Source: Azolla caroliniana
Taxonomy: Eukaryota; Polypodiophyta
Reading direction: 5' to 3'
Length of the DNA stretch: 64,000 nucleotides
Assembly (NCBI GenBank): GCA_043228905.1
Contig: JBHGNT010000014.1
Span: 20,770,001-20,834,000 of the forward strand
The first letter of the stretch is position 1, and each line of letters opens with the position of its first letter. A program made the translations under genes and the position numbers. Below, one piece after another: positions 20,190 through 31,622 of the stretch. The notes beneath the pieces were generated by a model. The model saw only the letters and a program-made list of their open reading frames with translations. It was not told the origin of the DNA and did no database searches.

Positions 20190-23100
20190 ACTCCCCCTTC
20201 ACTCCTGTGGCAAGGAGTCAGTCAATCCTACCTTCTGTTGACAAACTCTCAGTCTGTCCATAGGTAGGTTCTTCATGAGCAAGTCGGATCCATTGTTATC
20301 CGTGTGGATCTTCACAAGTGTAAACTCTCCTTCTTCGACTTTCTCCCGCAACTAGTGATACCTTCTCCGTATTTGCTTGGTCCGAGAGTTATATGCAACA
20401 TTCTTGGCAAGATGTATGACACTCTGGCTATCATAGTGAAGCAAGAACTCCCTCTGCTTCATCCCTAACTCGTTGAGAAAATTTCTCATCCATATCAGCT
20501 CTTTGTCGGCCTCTACCGCTACCATATACTCTGGCTCTGTAGTCGACAAGGCTACAGATTTCTATAGTGATGATTGCAATGACATTGCTCCCCCTCCATA
20601 GGTCATCACGTACCCCGACGTGGATTGGCTTGAGTCTACTTCTCCCGACATGTCCGAGTTGGTAAAACCTTCCATCACAGGTTTTTTGACACCATACCCT
20701 AGGCACACCCATGGGGTGCCTTTAAAGTACCCAAGTATCCACTTCACCGCTGCCCAATGTTCTCTTCCTGGATTACTCATATATCAGCTTACTGCTCCCA
20801 CAACAAATGTTATGTTTGGTCTCGTACAGACCATAACATACATTAGATTGCCGACGGCCAAGGCATATGGTACCTTCCTCATCTCGGCCTTCTCCTTTTC
20901 CCCTTCCGGGCACTACTTCACATTCAACCTGCAATTTTTTGGCAACACCAAGTCGACCGGCTTTGCGTCCGACATGTTGAACCTTTTTAGGATCTTCGTC
21001 ACATACTTTTTTTGTGACAACCATAACACCTTTTGAGTTCTGTCTCGAACTATGTGCATTCCTAAGATCTGTTTAGCCGGTCTAAGGTCTTTCATGGCAA
21101 ACGACTTGCCTAGAGCTTTCTTGAAGCTTCTGATCTTCCTTGTGTCTTGACTGACTATCAACATGTCATCAACATCTAACAAGAGAATCAAGAAGTCTCC
21201 TTCTTCGTACCTTTTGACAAACACACAGTGCTCGGCCGGTGTTTTCTGGAATCGGTGTTCCATCATGAAGGACTTGATATTCTTATACCATTGGCATGGA
21301 GCTTGTTTCAGACCATACCATCTTTTCTTTAGTCGACACACCAGGTTCTCTTTCCCTTTCTCCTCAAAGCCTTCGAGTTGTTGCATGTAGATTTCTTCTT
21401 CTAGCTCCCCATGCAAGAATGTGGTTTTGACATCCAACTATTCAATCTCTAGGTCCATACTAGCCGCTATACTCAGAATAGTTCGAATGGATGTCATCTT
21501 CACGACTGGTGCGAATATTTCGTCAAGGTTGATGCCCTTTTTCTGTTGAAAAACCTTCACAACTATGCGGGCTTTATACCTGGGCTCACTATCGGCTTCT
21601 CCAGTCTTTACCTTGTAGACCCACTTATTCCTGGTGCTCTCTTACTGTTCGGCAGCTCTACCAAGTCGTTGGTGTAATTCTCGTGCAAGAATTTCATCTC
21701 ATCTTGCATCGCGCTCAGCCATTTCTCTCTGTGCTTGTCGGCAATGGTTTCTTCATAGCACTCCGGTTCACCTTCATTAGTCAAGAGGATGTATTCACTG
21801 GCATATGTTGTCGGTGCTTTCCTTTCTCTAAGTGGAAATCTCCTTCCACTCGTTGTTGGCTATCTTTAGGATGTCTTTGCCAACTCTTCTCTCCACTCGG
21901 GTTCCTACACGTCAATCGGTATCTCCAGGTTGGAGGACTCCAACTCATACTCTTCAATTGACCTTAGCAACTCTATCGACTCTGACTCCGAGTCGGTCGG
22001 TCTCTCCGAGTCGACCGACTCAGATTCAGCTGTGCCGACTGGCCGTCTACAAACAACTGACATTGTCAATTCACTTGACTTTAGACCGACGATAGTCGGG
22101 GTTAACTGGGGAGTCATATCCGACTTCTGTTACTTCCATTCTTCAATCGTCTTATTTTCAAGAAAGACTATGTCTCGACTCCTCACTACCTTCTTGTCGA
22201 CTAGGTCCCATAGCCTATAGCTGAACTCATCTTCCGAGTATCCCATGAATATGCATGCTTTCGACTTACTGTCGAGCTTTGACCTCTAATCCTTCGGTAC
22301 ATGCATATACCCCAAACATCCGAACACCCTCAGGTGTTGGTAGGAGACATCCTTCCCTATCCACACTCTCTGTGGGAGATCACCATTTAATGGTACTAAG
22401 GGAGACTTGTTGATCAGATAAACTCCAATCAATATGAAACACAATGGAATCGATCTTGAATTCACTGGTGATCTGAACTTTTTGTGTACATTGCCTCAGC
22501 CCAATAGGATTTCGGCAGTTTCGCATGAGAGAGCATGCTCCTTACCCTCACCATGATTGTTCGATTCATCCTCTCTGCAAGCCCGTTCAACTCTGGGGTC
22601 TTTGGCACTGTGTATTTGATCTGAATACCTTGGCCCTTGCAGTATTCCTCGAATTGCCCTCTATACTTGCCACCGTTGTCGATTTGAACAACCTTCAACT
22701 TCGGACCTGACTCTTGTTCAATTCTAGCTTGGAACTCCTTGAAAACTAACAGTACTTGATCCTTCGACTTCAGTACGAAGGCCCATGTCTTCCGTCTATA
22801 GTCGTCGATGAACGTCACAAAGTACTGTCAACCTCGATGCGATGGAGCATCTACATAACACACATTCGTGTGTACCAGTTCCAATGCAGCTTCTCTTCTT
22901 CTTGGTGGTCTTGTGTGGAATGTTGATCTGTTCTGCTTTCCGACTAAGTAGTCAACACACTTCTCCAGGTGCACTCCCTTGACTTATGGTAGAAGCTTTT
23001 GGTCGGCTAGCAGGTGCATTCCTTTCTCACTCATGTGGCCTAGCCTCTTATGCCATATCTCTCCTATCGAGTCAGCTGCCACATTTACTTCGGATTTGCA

Positions 23101-23705
23101 TAGTCGGGTATGCATCATATATAATGTGCCTTCTTTCTGTGCTCGGGCCACTATAAGATTTCCTCGGCAGAACTTCCACTTGCCATTCCAAAAACTACCA
23201 CTATAGCCTTCGTCATCTAACCTTCCAGTCGATATCAGATTTAATATGATATTGGGGACGTGTCGAACATCCTTCAGAGTCAGTCGACACCCTGTCGACG
23301 TTGTCAAGCAGACACTTCCGACTCCAGCTATCTTGCACTCTCCACTATCACCCATTTTCACATAACCGTGATCTTCGGCTATGTAAGTCGAGAAATACTC
23401 TCTCGACACAGTTATGTGGAACGATGCCCCGGAATCAATCACCCAAGTGCATTCTTCACTTGCAAGATTTGCACTTGTCTTTTCAAAGATGAACAACAAT
23501 TCTTCATTGCTCGTAGCAATGGCAGAAGTGTTCGTCTCATCAGGAATCTTCCTGGGTTCGACATTGTTTCCGACACCCTTGTCTTTTCTCATGTGTCGGC
23601 ATTCCTTCTGGAAGTGTCCAGGTTTACCACAGTAAAAACACACTAGCTTACCTCTGGACTTCGATCTGGCTTAGGACTTTTCTCTCCTTGGTGGACTTCT
23701 TTGCC
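20190..23705 (-). pseudogene. Minus-strand Copia gag-pol, decayed and 5'-truncated
   Basis: Read on the minus strand from 23705 it shows a Lys/Arg-rich end of gag, a CCHC knuckle (CFYCGKPGHFQKEC), protease (WVIDSGASFHIT), GAG-pre-integrase (IWHKRLGHMSEKGM, 22984-23643) and integrase (DNGGKYRGQFEEYC and PELNGLAERMNRT, 22462-22818). RT follows (MDVKTTFLHGELEEEIYMQQ, with DVDDMLIV replacing the usual YVDD, 20913-21437). RNase H is seen at 20352-20780 (STTEPEYMVAVEADKELIWM). Stops and frameshifts separate these blocks, and a short foreign stretch interrupts integrase near 22400-22500. The N-terminal gag and 5' LTR are gone; the right end abuts another element at about 23706. The protein is close to the younger Copia at 24154-29531, so both belong to one lineage. 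Confidence 0.88.
20191..20199 (-). other. Polypurine tract of minus-strand Copia
   Basis: AAGGGGGAG on the minus strand, two bases before the LTR start, the same motif as in the intact Copia at 28874-28882. Confidence 0.6.
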
Positions 23706-23898
23706 AATCAAACAAGAAGGCATGGATGAAGAGAAGTGTGCACTCGGCCTTCGACCATTTAACAATACAAGCCTTTGTCACAGGCTTGAGAGAGAGGAAC
23801 CGACACTGCAACGGAAATGTCAACGCTGAAAGCCAAACAAAAGCCAACACCAAAAGCCAATCGGATGTCGGATTATGTATACTTGAGCTTGAGGGGTG
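23706..23898 (+). other. 3' end of an older plus-strand LTR element
   Basis: A plus-strand frame without family motif leads into GAGCTTGAGGGGTG, a polypurine-like tract just before an LTR start at 23899. It probably is the last bit of an element whose body was lost when it joined the minus-strand Copia. Confidence 0.4.
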
Positions 23899-24153
23899 TG
23901 TTGAGATATCACGCTCAACTAAGCTTAGACATTTAATTAACCACGTAACTTAGTTACAATTACCTAGATAGAATCTAATTAGAAGTGTTGACTATAAAGC
24001 CTTAAATAGGATTTTGTACTTAATGGGATACATTCTAGATCTTCAACTCCCAAGTACATTTAATATAGAACTTGCACCTTTGTACCTATATTCTCCTCAC
24101 ACATGTGCACCCTTGCACATGAGTTCTATATATACCTCATTGTGGGTATTTTT
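23899..24153 (+). repeat. Older LTR, left part (split by the Copia insertion)
   Basis: Starts TGTTGAGATATCACGC after a polypurine-like tract and contains TATATATAC near 24127-24135. It is interrupted after GTATTTTT by the Copia at 24154. It continues at 29537. Confidence 0.65.
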
Positions 24154-24770
24154 TGTTGGGATTACGGTCCCTCCGGATGGGATGGTCGGATGTCCGGGAA
24201 TCGGGATGAAGACCCGGTTCCGGATCCGGATGATGAAGACCCGGTTCCGGATCCGGATGATGAAGACCCCGGCTACGGAGCCGGATGATGAATGTACCCG
24301 GAGCGAGATCCGGATGCGGGGACATATTTGTGAATATGTTTGCCAAGGGCCCTTGAGGCTATATTTGTAAATAGCCCGAAAGTCATATGTGTATAAATAT
24401 GACTTAGGGCAAACAGTTTTGTTGTTGTTGCTTATTTTTCTGTTTTCCACTTAGAGGGAGCGAAGTGAGAGCAGCCGAGAGAGAGAGTGAGAGAGAGAGA
24501 AAGGAAGAGGTCGACGCCTCTGTGTAATATCGCCGCCTGTGGCGAGGACAGCGAGCTCAAGGTCATCGCCTTGCAGCTCGCCATTGTACATTCCCTGCGT
24601 ATAGTGATAGTTGGAGTCTTGCACTCCCGTGGTTTTTCCCGTCTAGGGTTTTCCACGCTAAACCCTGTGCATTCGAGTCTCTCTCTGTGTTTTCGATTTA
24701 CTGCTGCATTGACTCGTGTGTCCTCGGTTGTGGCCGAGAGGTGAAGGTTTGAAAGCGTCGATTTCTAACA
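24154..24770 (+). repeat. 5' LTR of young Copia
   Basis: 617 bp, TGTTGGGATTACGG to GATTTCTAACA. It contains three tandem copies of a 27-28-bp CCGGA-rich unit (about 24210-24290), a TATA box at 24392-24399 and a GA-rich leader (24474-24510). Confidence 0.93.
24392..24399 (+). promoter_or_regulatory. TATA box in 5' LTR of young Copia
   Basis: TATAAATA, repeated at 29151-29158 in the 3' LTR. Transcription would start shortly downstream and read through gag-pol. Confidence 0.6.
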
Positions 24771-24773
24771 ATC

Positions 24774-24786
24774 TGGTATCAGAGCG
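24774..24786 (+). other. Primer-binding site of young Copia
   Basis: TGGTATCAGAGCG three bases after the LTR, the canonical initiator-tRNA-Met complement of plant Copia elements. Confidence 0.92.
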
Positions 24787-24801
24787 ACTGCAGTGCAGAA
24801 A

Positions 24802-27800
24802 ATGGAAGGCGGCAGCAGCGGGCAGCCGGGGATGATGGTGCTGAATGCGCAGAACTACGCCGACTGGAAGATAAAGATGGAGGATCTGCTCATTGTTCGG
24901 GACCTATATGAACCGATCGACAGGTCGGAAATACCCTAGGGGGTACTTGAGACGGAATGGAGGCTTCTGAACCGGAAAGCCGTTGCAACCATTCGCCAAT
25001 ACGTCGACGTGAGCGTTCTACAACATGTGGCGAACGACACCAACGCATATGAGATGTGGCAGAAGCTGTCGGGCCTCTACGAGAGGAAGAATGCGTTGAA
25101 CCGGACCTCCCTGATGAGGAAGATAGTGAACCTCAAGTACCGGAACGGCGAGAGTATGGTGGAACATGTAAGCACGTTCATGGGATTCGTGAACCAGCTT
25201 GCGGCGATCAAGTTCCCGTTGGAGGATGCAATGCAAGCCATCATGCTTATGTGTACATTGCCGGAAAGCTGGGAGAACTTGGTGGTGACTCTCAGCACCT
25301 CCTGCACCGAAGATAACTTGTCCCTACAAACGGTAAAGACAAGCATTTTGAACGAAGAAGCGCGTCGGAGAGATAAAGAACCGGCCTCCGATCCGAAGAT
25401 GCTGCTTGCCGAATCGGATCGGGGAAGACAACGGAACCGGAGTCCGCAAAGACGGGAGAAGTCGGGGACCCGGTCGCAGTCAAGAGGAAGGCCCACATGC
25501 TTCCACTGTGGGAAGCCGGGGCACTTCCGAAAGAATTGTCGGCATTACCGAAAAGACAACGGAGCCGACGACACCGATTCGAAGAAGTCTTCGGAACGGA
25601 ACGGTGCTTACCGGGGAGCCACGGACCGGAATGGTTCGGATCGGCGAGGGCAGGACCGGAAAGGAACGACGGCACTCGCGGCAAGTGAAGAGGAGATCAT
25701 GCTCATCACCGAAGAAGGTGAACTAAACATTGCCGGCGATGAGACTACCTGGGTGGTCGATTCCGGAGCGTTGTTCCACCTGACCCCGGAAAGAAGATAC
25801 TTCTCATCCTACACAGCCGGTGAGCATGGCTGTGTTCGGATGGGAAATGAAGGTACGTGCCAGATTGCCGGCATAGGAGACGTGTGGTTGACAACCTCGA
25901 CCGGATGCAAAATGTTGCTGAAGGATGTCCGACACGTTCCGGAGGTTCGATTGAACCTGATTTCGGCCGGGAGGCTAGACGATGAAGGCTACACAGGTAG
26001 CATCCGGAACTGCATAATGAAGTTCAGCAAGGGGAGCCTGATAGTGGCTCGGGCCCGGAAAGTCAACACACTGTACCTTATGAATGCCTGGTTGTGTCCG
26101 GAGGAGTTGAACGTGGCAGCCGACACTGCCGGTGAGCTGTGGCACAAGAGACTGTGCCACATGAGTGAGAAGGGGATGAAGAGGCTTGCAGAAGACAACC
26201 TTATTCCAGTGAAGCATGTGCACCTGGAGAAGTGCACCGATTGCCTGGCCGGTAAGCAGAACCGAACCTCCTTCCACTCAAGGCCACCGACGAGACGTAG
26301 CGCACCATTGGAGTTGGTGCACACTGACGTGTGTCAAGTAGAAACGAAGTCACATGGCGGAGCCCAGTACTTCGTGACATTCATTGCTGACCATAGTCGG
26401 AAGCTCTGGACGGCACCGTTGAAGACAAAGGACCAACTGTTGTGCGTCTTCAAAGAACTCCACGCGAGAGTGGAAAGGGAATCCGGCAAGAAGCTGAAAG
26501 CGTACGAGCGGATAACGGAGGGGAATACCGGGGGCAGTTCGAGGAGTACTGTCGCTCGAAGGGAATCCGGCTCGAGTTTACTGTGCCGAAGACACCGGAA
26601 CTGAACGGGCTGGCCGAGAGGATGAACCGGACCATAATGGAGAGGGTCCGGAGTATGCTGGCGCATGCGAAATTACCCAAGGGGTTTTGGGCTGAGGCAA
26701 TGTCGACGGCGACATACGTGATAAACAGATCACCCTCAGTACCTTTGGACGGAGACACGCCGCAGAGAGTGTGGACCGGTAGGGAAGTATCCTACCGGCA
26801 TCTGAAGGTGTTTGGGTGTCTCGCATATGTGCATGTGGCAAAGGACCGGAGAGGAAAGCTAGATCCAAAGACCCGGCCATGCATATTCCTCGGTTACGGC
26901 GATGACGAGTTCGGCTACCGAGTATGGGACCCGGTCGACAAAAAGATATTCCGGAGTCGTGATATCATCTTCATGGAGGACAAGACACTCGCCGACTGGG
27001 AGTCGGAGAAGAAGATGAAGAGCTCCAAGTCGACCGGTGAGGATAAACTCTACGAGGAGCAGTCCCGACCGGCAAGGGACCGGTTAGCACTCGAGGATCC
27101 GGCCGAAGACGGTGAAGAAACAGAACCGGCCGAGGAAGATGAAACTGATACCGGAACCGGCCCCGATCCCGAAATGGATTCGGATGAAGAGGAAACGGAG
27201 GAGCCGGTTACCGAAGCTCCGGAACGGAGATATCCTCTAAGAGAGAGAAGGGCCCCCCGGAGATTTCCGGAACCAGAGCACGTGCTGCTAACCGACGAGG
27301 GGGAGCCGGAGAGTCTTGAAGAAGCAAAGCTTGACACCCATAGCCGCAGGTGGTTAAGTGCCATGCAGGAGGAGATGGATTCCCTGCATGAGAACCACAC
27401 ATATGAACTTGTGGAGTTGCCGAAAGGAAAGCGGGCACTTCGAAACAAGTGGGTGTTCAAGCTGAAACCGGGAGATGCCGGAAACCCCCCGAGATACAAA
27501 GCCAGGATCGTGGTGAAAGGGTTCCAGCAGAAGAAGGGCGTCGACTTCGACGAGATATTTGCCCCGGTAGTGAAGATGACCTCCATCCGGACGGTGCTGA
27601 GCATAGCGGCAAGCATGGACCTCGAGGTAGAACAGATGGACGTGAAGACGGCATTCCTTCACGGTGACCTCGAAGAAGAGATCTACATGCAGCAACCGGA
27701 AGGATTCGAGAAGAAAGGGAAGGAGCACCTGGTATGCCGGTTGAAGAAGAGCCTTTACGGACTGAAGCAGGCTCCCCGGCAATGGTACCGGAAGTTCGAC

Positions 27801-28874
27801 TCTTTCATGACCGACGAAGGGTACCACAAAACGCAGTCCGATCACTGCGTGTTTGTGAAGAAGTTCGAAGGAGGAGACTTTCTAATACTCCTCCTGTACG
27901 TGGACGACATGTTGATCGTCGGACGGGACCAGGTCAAGATACGGATGCTGAAGAAAGCGCTTCACCGAACCTTCTCAATGAAGGACCTGGGTCCGGCGAG
28001 GCAAATACTAGGGATGCACATCATCCGGGACCGGAAGAAGAAGCAGTTGTGGCTGTCACAAGAGAAGTACGTGACAAAGGTGCTTCACCGGTTCAACATG
28101 TCGGAAGCAAGACCGGTCGGGTCAACCCTCCCGGCAAACTGCAAGTTGTCCAGCAAGCAAAGCCCCAAGACAAAGGCTGAGAAGGAGGACATGATGAAAG
28201 TACCATATGCCTCTACCGTCGGAAGCTTGATGTACGCAATGGTGTGTACAAGACCGGACATAGGATATGCAGTCGGAGTGGTGAGCCGGTACATGAGCAA
28301 TCCCGGCAAAGAGCACTAGAACGCGGCCAAGTGGATACTCCGATACCTGAAGGGCACAGCAAACGTGTGCCTTCGATTCGGCTCCGGTAAGCCCGAACTC
28401 GACGGCTTTACCGATTCGGATATGTCGGCTGATGCAGATACCAGCCGGTCCACATCAGGGTATGTGATGACGTATGCAGGGGGAGCTGTTTCGTGGCAGT
28501 CGAGGCTGCAGAAGACGGTTGCATTGTCAACCACGGAGGCGGAGTACATGGCGGCTGTTGAAGCCGGCAAGGAAATGATATGGATGAAGGACTTCATTAG
28601 AGAGCTCGGTATCCGGCAAGAGGAGTACCGACTCTACTGCGACAGTCAGAGTGCCATCCACCTTGCGAAGAACGCGGCCTATCACTCACGGACGAAGCAC
28701 ATCCAGCGAAGATATCACTGGATCCGGGAAAGGATAGAAGACCAGGAGTTCGTGCTGACGAAGATCCACACGGACGAGAACGGGTCAGATATGCTGACCA
28801 AAGTGCTCACACCCGACAAGCTGGAAGCGTGCCGGAAGAGGATCGAACTGGAAAGACATCCCATGCCGAAGTGA
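24802..28874 (+). pseudogene. Copia gag-pol polyprotein with three disabling mutations
   Basis: It starts at ATG 24802 (MEGGSSGQPGMMVLNAQNYA). Domains in order: gag (UBN2-type), CCHC knuckle CFHCGKPGHFRKNC (about 25498-25540), protease WVVDSGALFHLT, GAG-pre-integrase LWHKRLCHMSEKGM, integrase (HTDVCQ; ADNGGEYRGQFEEYC; PELNGLAERMNRT), RT (MDVKTAFLHGDLEEEIYMQQ; YVDDMLIVG near 27898-27924) and RNase H (STTEAEYMAAVEAGKEMIWM; LYCDSQSAIHLAKN) to a TGA at 28872. Lesions: TAG at 24937-24939 (codon 46, probably from CAG), a one-base deletion near 26500 that shifts the frame between KKLKA and VRADNGG, and TAG at 28317-28319 (probably from the Trp of KEHWNAAKW). Apart from these it would be about 1,357 codons. 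In the protease the active-site loop reads DSGALF where the family usually has DSGASF. Confidence 0.93.
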
Positions 28875-28882
28875 AGGGGGAG
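28874..28882 (+). other. Polypurine tract of young Copia
   Basis: AAGGGGGAG directly after the pol stop and two bases before the 3' LTR. Confidence 0.85.
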
Positions 28883-28884
28883 TT

Positions 28885-29531
28885 TGTTGGGATTACGGTC
28901 CCTCCGGATGGGATGGTCGGATGTCCGGGAATCGGGATGAAGACCCGGTTCCGGAGCCGGATGATGAAGACCCGGTTCCGGATCCGAATGATGAAGACCC
29001 CGGCTACGGAGCCGGATGATGAAGACCCCGACTACGGAGCCGGATGATGAATGTACCCGGAGCGAGATCCGGATGCGGGGACATATTTGTGAATATGTTT
29101 GCCAAGGGCCCTTGAGGCTATATTTGTAAATAGCCCGAAAGTCATATGTGTATAAATATGACTTAGGGCAAACAGTTTTGTTGTTGTTGCTTATTTTTCT
29201 GTTTTCCACTTAGAGGGAGCGAAGTGAGAGCAGCCGAGAGAGAGAGAGTGAGAGAGAGAGAAAGGAAGAGGTCGACGCCTCTGTGTAATACCGCTGCCTG
29301 TGGCGAGGACAGTGAGCTCAAGGTCGTCGCCTTGCAGCTCGCCATTGTACATTCCCTGCGTATAGTGATAGTTGGAGTCTTGCACTCCCGTGGTTTTTCC
29401 CGTCTAGGGTTTTCCACGCTAAACCCTGTGCATTCGAGTCTCTCTCTGTGTTTTCGATTTACTGCTGCATTGACTCGTGTGTCCTCGGTTGTGGCCGAGA
29501 GGTGAAGGTTTGAAAGCGTCGATTTCTAACA
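28885..29531 (+). repeat. 3' LTR of young Copia
   Basis: 647 bp, nearly identical to 24154-24770. It is 30 bp longer: one extra 28-bp tandem unit (four instead of three) and one extra GA dinucleotide. Confidence 0.93.
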
Positions 29532-29536
29532 TTTTT

Positions 29537-29738
29537 GTAACTAAATGATGTCTTTTTAATATAAGAAAGAACTTCTTGTGCTACACTCGAAAATCATCCT
29601 CCACTCAAGAATGACTCCCTCTCCTTCTTCCTCTCACACATATATAACATAATCTTTCACAACTTAATCACACACGTGATTAAATATTCACATCATTAGG
29701 TACTAATTAACCCTTAGTTAATCATCTAATTATTAACA
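29537..29738 (+). repeat. Older LTR, right part
   Basis: Continuation of the LTR at 23899-24153 after the Copia and its TTTTT duplication, ending in TATTAACA. The total reconstructed LTR is about 457 bp. No target duplication is seen around the whole LTR, so it is more likely a 3' LTR than a solo LTR. Confidence 0.5.
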
Positions 29739-29799
29739 TCAAAGAACATCGAAAGCAAGAAACAAGAATTCAAGCAAATGTTGGCAAAGGAAAAGTTTC

Positions 29800-31622
29800 A
29801 AAGTCAACAATTGTTGAGCTCATAAAAGGGATGAAGAATTTGCAGCTCAAATTCCTGAAGCTTGAGAAGGGTGAAAGCTCAAGTCTCAAGAAAATGCCCA
29901 ATGAGAAAAGATGGAATACATCCGCCAATGCATATAGTGCAATAGCACCAGACACTTAAAAAGGGATTGTCATAGTCATAAGGAGGCCTTGGAAAGAAAC
30001 ATTATCTTCTACCAGGCTGGGAGAATCCACTCTTTTGAGACCCCTTAAAGTCCAACTTCGGAAAAGGCTGCATGAAAAATTTACTAGAGGATGTAGCGTC
30101 GAAGAATATACGAGCTATGTATTTTTCGACTACCTATGAATTGAAAGTTGGTGATCCCCATATTAGATCGGGATTCTGGGGAAAAGTGATGAATTTGGCG
30201 AATGAAAAGAAATTTCAATCATGAGACTTATGAAAGGCCGACGATGAGATAAGGAGTAGTACTCCTAGGGCAAGTCCTATTTGGTAATCCAAGCGCAGTC
30301 ATGCATCACAACAATACGGATGGAGACTAAGGTGATTGACAATGGAGCGGCATTCGTTAAGATCTAGAGTCATGATGGGAAGAGGTCAGTACAGTTCCTT
30401 ACTATTCGACCGAATCATGAACAGAACAAGGAGCATCTTTGGGATCATCCACTACAAGAGGTGGAGAATTTCTTATAGGATTTTAGGGTTGTGATGGCCT
30501 GAGAGAGGTGAGAAGTCCCATTTGTAGATTTGAAGATAAAGGTGGAGTGTGTGTTGCATCAATAGATGGCACAACTATAGTAGAAAATATAATTGAAAAA
30601 TAGAAACGGACTTACAAAATAGAGGTATGATTAATACAAAGGAAAAATTAGTGCAAATAGTCCAAGCATATAGTCTTTAAGATATTTTAGGAGAATTCGA
30701 GTCTTTGACGATGGAGGAGAATGAAATTGAAGTTTATGTAAACTCCATTGAAATGTTCAAAGCTATAAAGGAGTATGCTCAGAGAGAAAAAGCTCAAGTA
30801 AGCACAAAGTATAAAAATGTGGAGAAAAAGGTCTAAACAACAACAACACCACTTCTAGAAGATTGTGAAAAGGTGATGAAGGAGGTGGTGACTGAGCCAA
30901 TGCTTTGATATTCAAAGAAAGTAGGGCACAAATTCAACGAAGAAACCATTCAAAATTTAGGATTAGAGAGGGTGACTTCTTATTGCCTACGAGAAGGAGC
31001 AAAATTCATGAAGATGTTAGGGCGACATGGCAAAGCATTTTCATTCAGTCCTGAAGAAATCAGATGTGTGGATCCGAAATTGGTTGAACCGATGGTCCTC
31101 TTCACGATCCCACACGTTCCATGGATTTTGAAACCGATTCTAGTGCCAAGAGAGAGGATCTCGCAACTTTACTCTGGCTACGATCAATTCCAACTTGTAG
31201 TCGGTAGCCGAGATATCACCTCCATCAGGAATCCTATCGGATAACTTTAGATGTGTACCTCACCTCAAGGTGTGACCAACTCGATCACTCACATGATGAA
31301 CAATGTGCACAAAGTTCTGCAAATTCCTCACATAACCATGCCTTTTTTGGATGATATACCCGTCAAAGGATGTGAGGAAAGAATGAAGAATGAAGAGTTG
31401 AATATTGTTGGATGTTGGAAGTTCGCAAGGGATCACATAGAAGATTGTGATAAAGTGCTTTCGAGACTAGAGGGGGTACACCGGACACTTTCAGCTCCAA
31501 AAGCAATGTTCGCCATTAAGACGAACATGGACTATCTAATTGGCGCAGAAGTGATTGTAGAGACAAATTGTTTACCAATTTTTGGATTTATCGTAAATTG
31601 CGATATTTTGATTTGGGACTAG
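29800..31622 (+). pseudogene. Remnant of an unusual Ty3-like retrotransposon (gag-PR-RT)
   Basis: Three landmarks lie in order. First is a CCHC knuckle at 29929-29970 (C-I-stop-C-NSTR-H-LKRD-C, with a TAG at 29935). Then comes a protease tail near 30300-30430 (CITTIRMETKVIDNGAAFVK ... DGKRSVQFLTIRPNHE). Last is RT from about 30930: KAFSFSPEEIRCVDPKLVEP, YSGYDQFQLVVGSRDITSI, MCTSPQGVTNSITHMMN, and a TMPFLDDIPVKGC block where FLDD replaces the usual YxDD. About 60 residues of RT between PRERI and YSGYDQF are deleted, and stops occur at 31242-31249 and elsewhere. This sequence type differs strongly from the plant chromovirus at 5975. My impression is that relatives occur in seed-free plants and fungi. 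No LTR could be assigned. Confidence 0.65.

Larger units (their letters stand above)
24154..29531 (+). mobile_element. Complete young Copia retrotransposon with 5-bp target duplication
   Basis: A 5,378-bp element: LTR 24154-24770, primer-binding site 24774-24786, gag-pol 24802-28874, polypurine tract 28874-28882, LTR 28885-29531. It is flanked by TTTTT at 24149-24153 and 29532-29536. The LTRs differ by only about six substitutions plus two length changes, so insertion is recent. It sits inside an older LTR. Three mutations in gag-pol make it non-autonomous as it stands. Confidence 0.93.

Noticed and set aside
25077-25726. Several open frames on the other strand and in other frames of the young Copia (also near 27050-27616 and 27734-28180)
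   Set aside because: They are shadows of the GC-rich gag-pol frame, which has the real domains.
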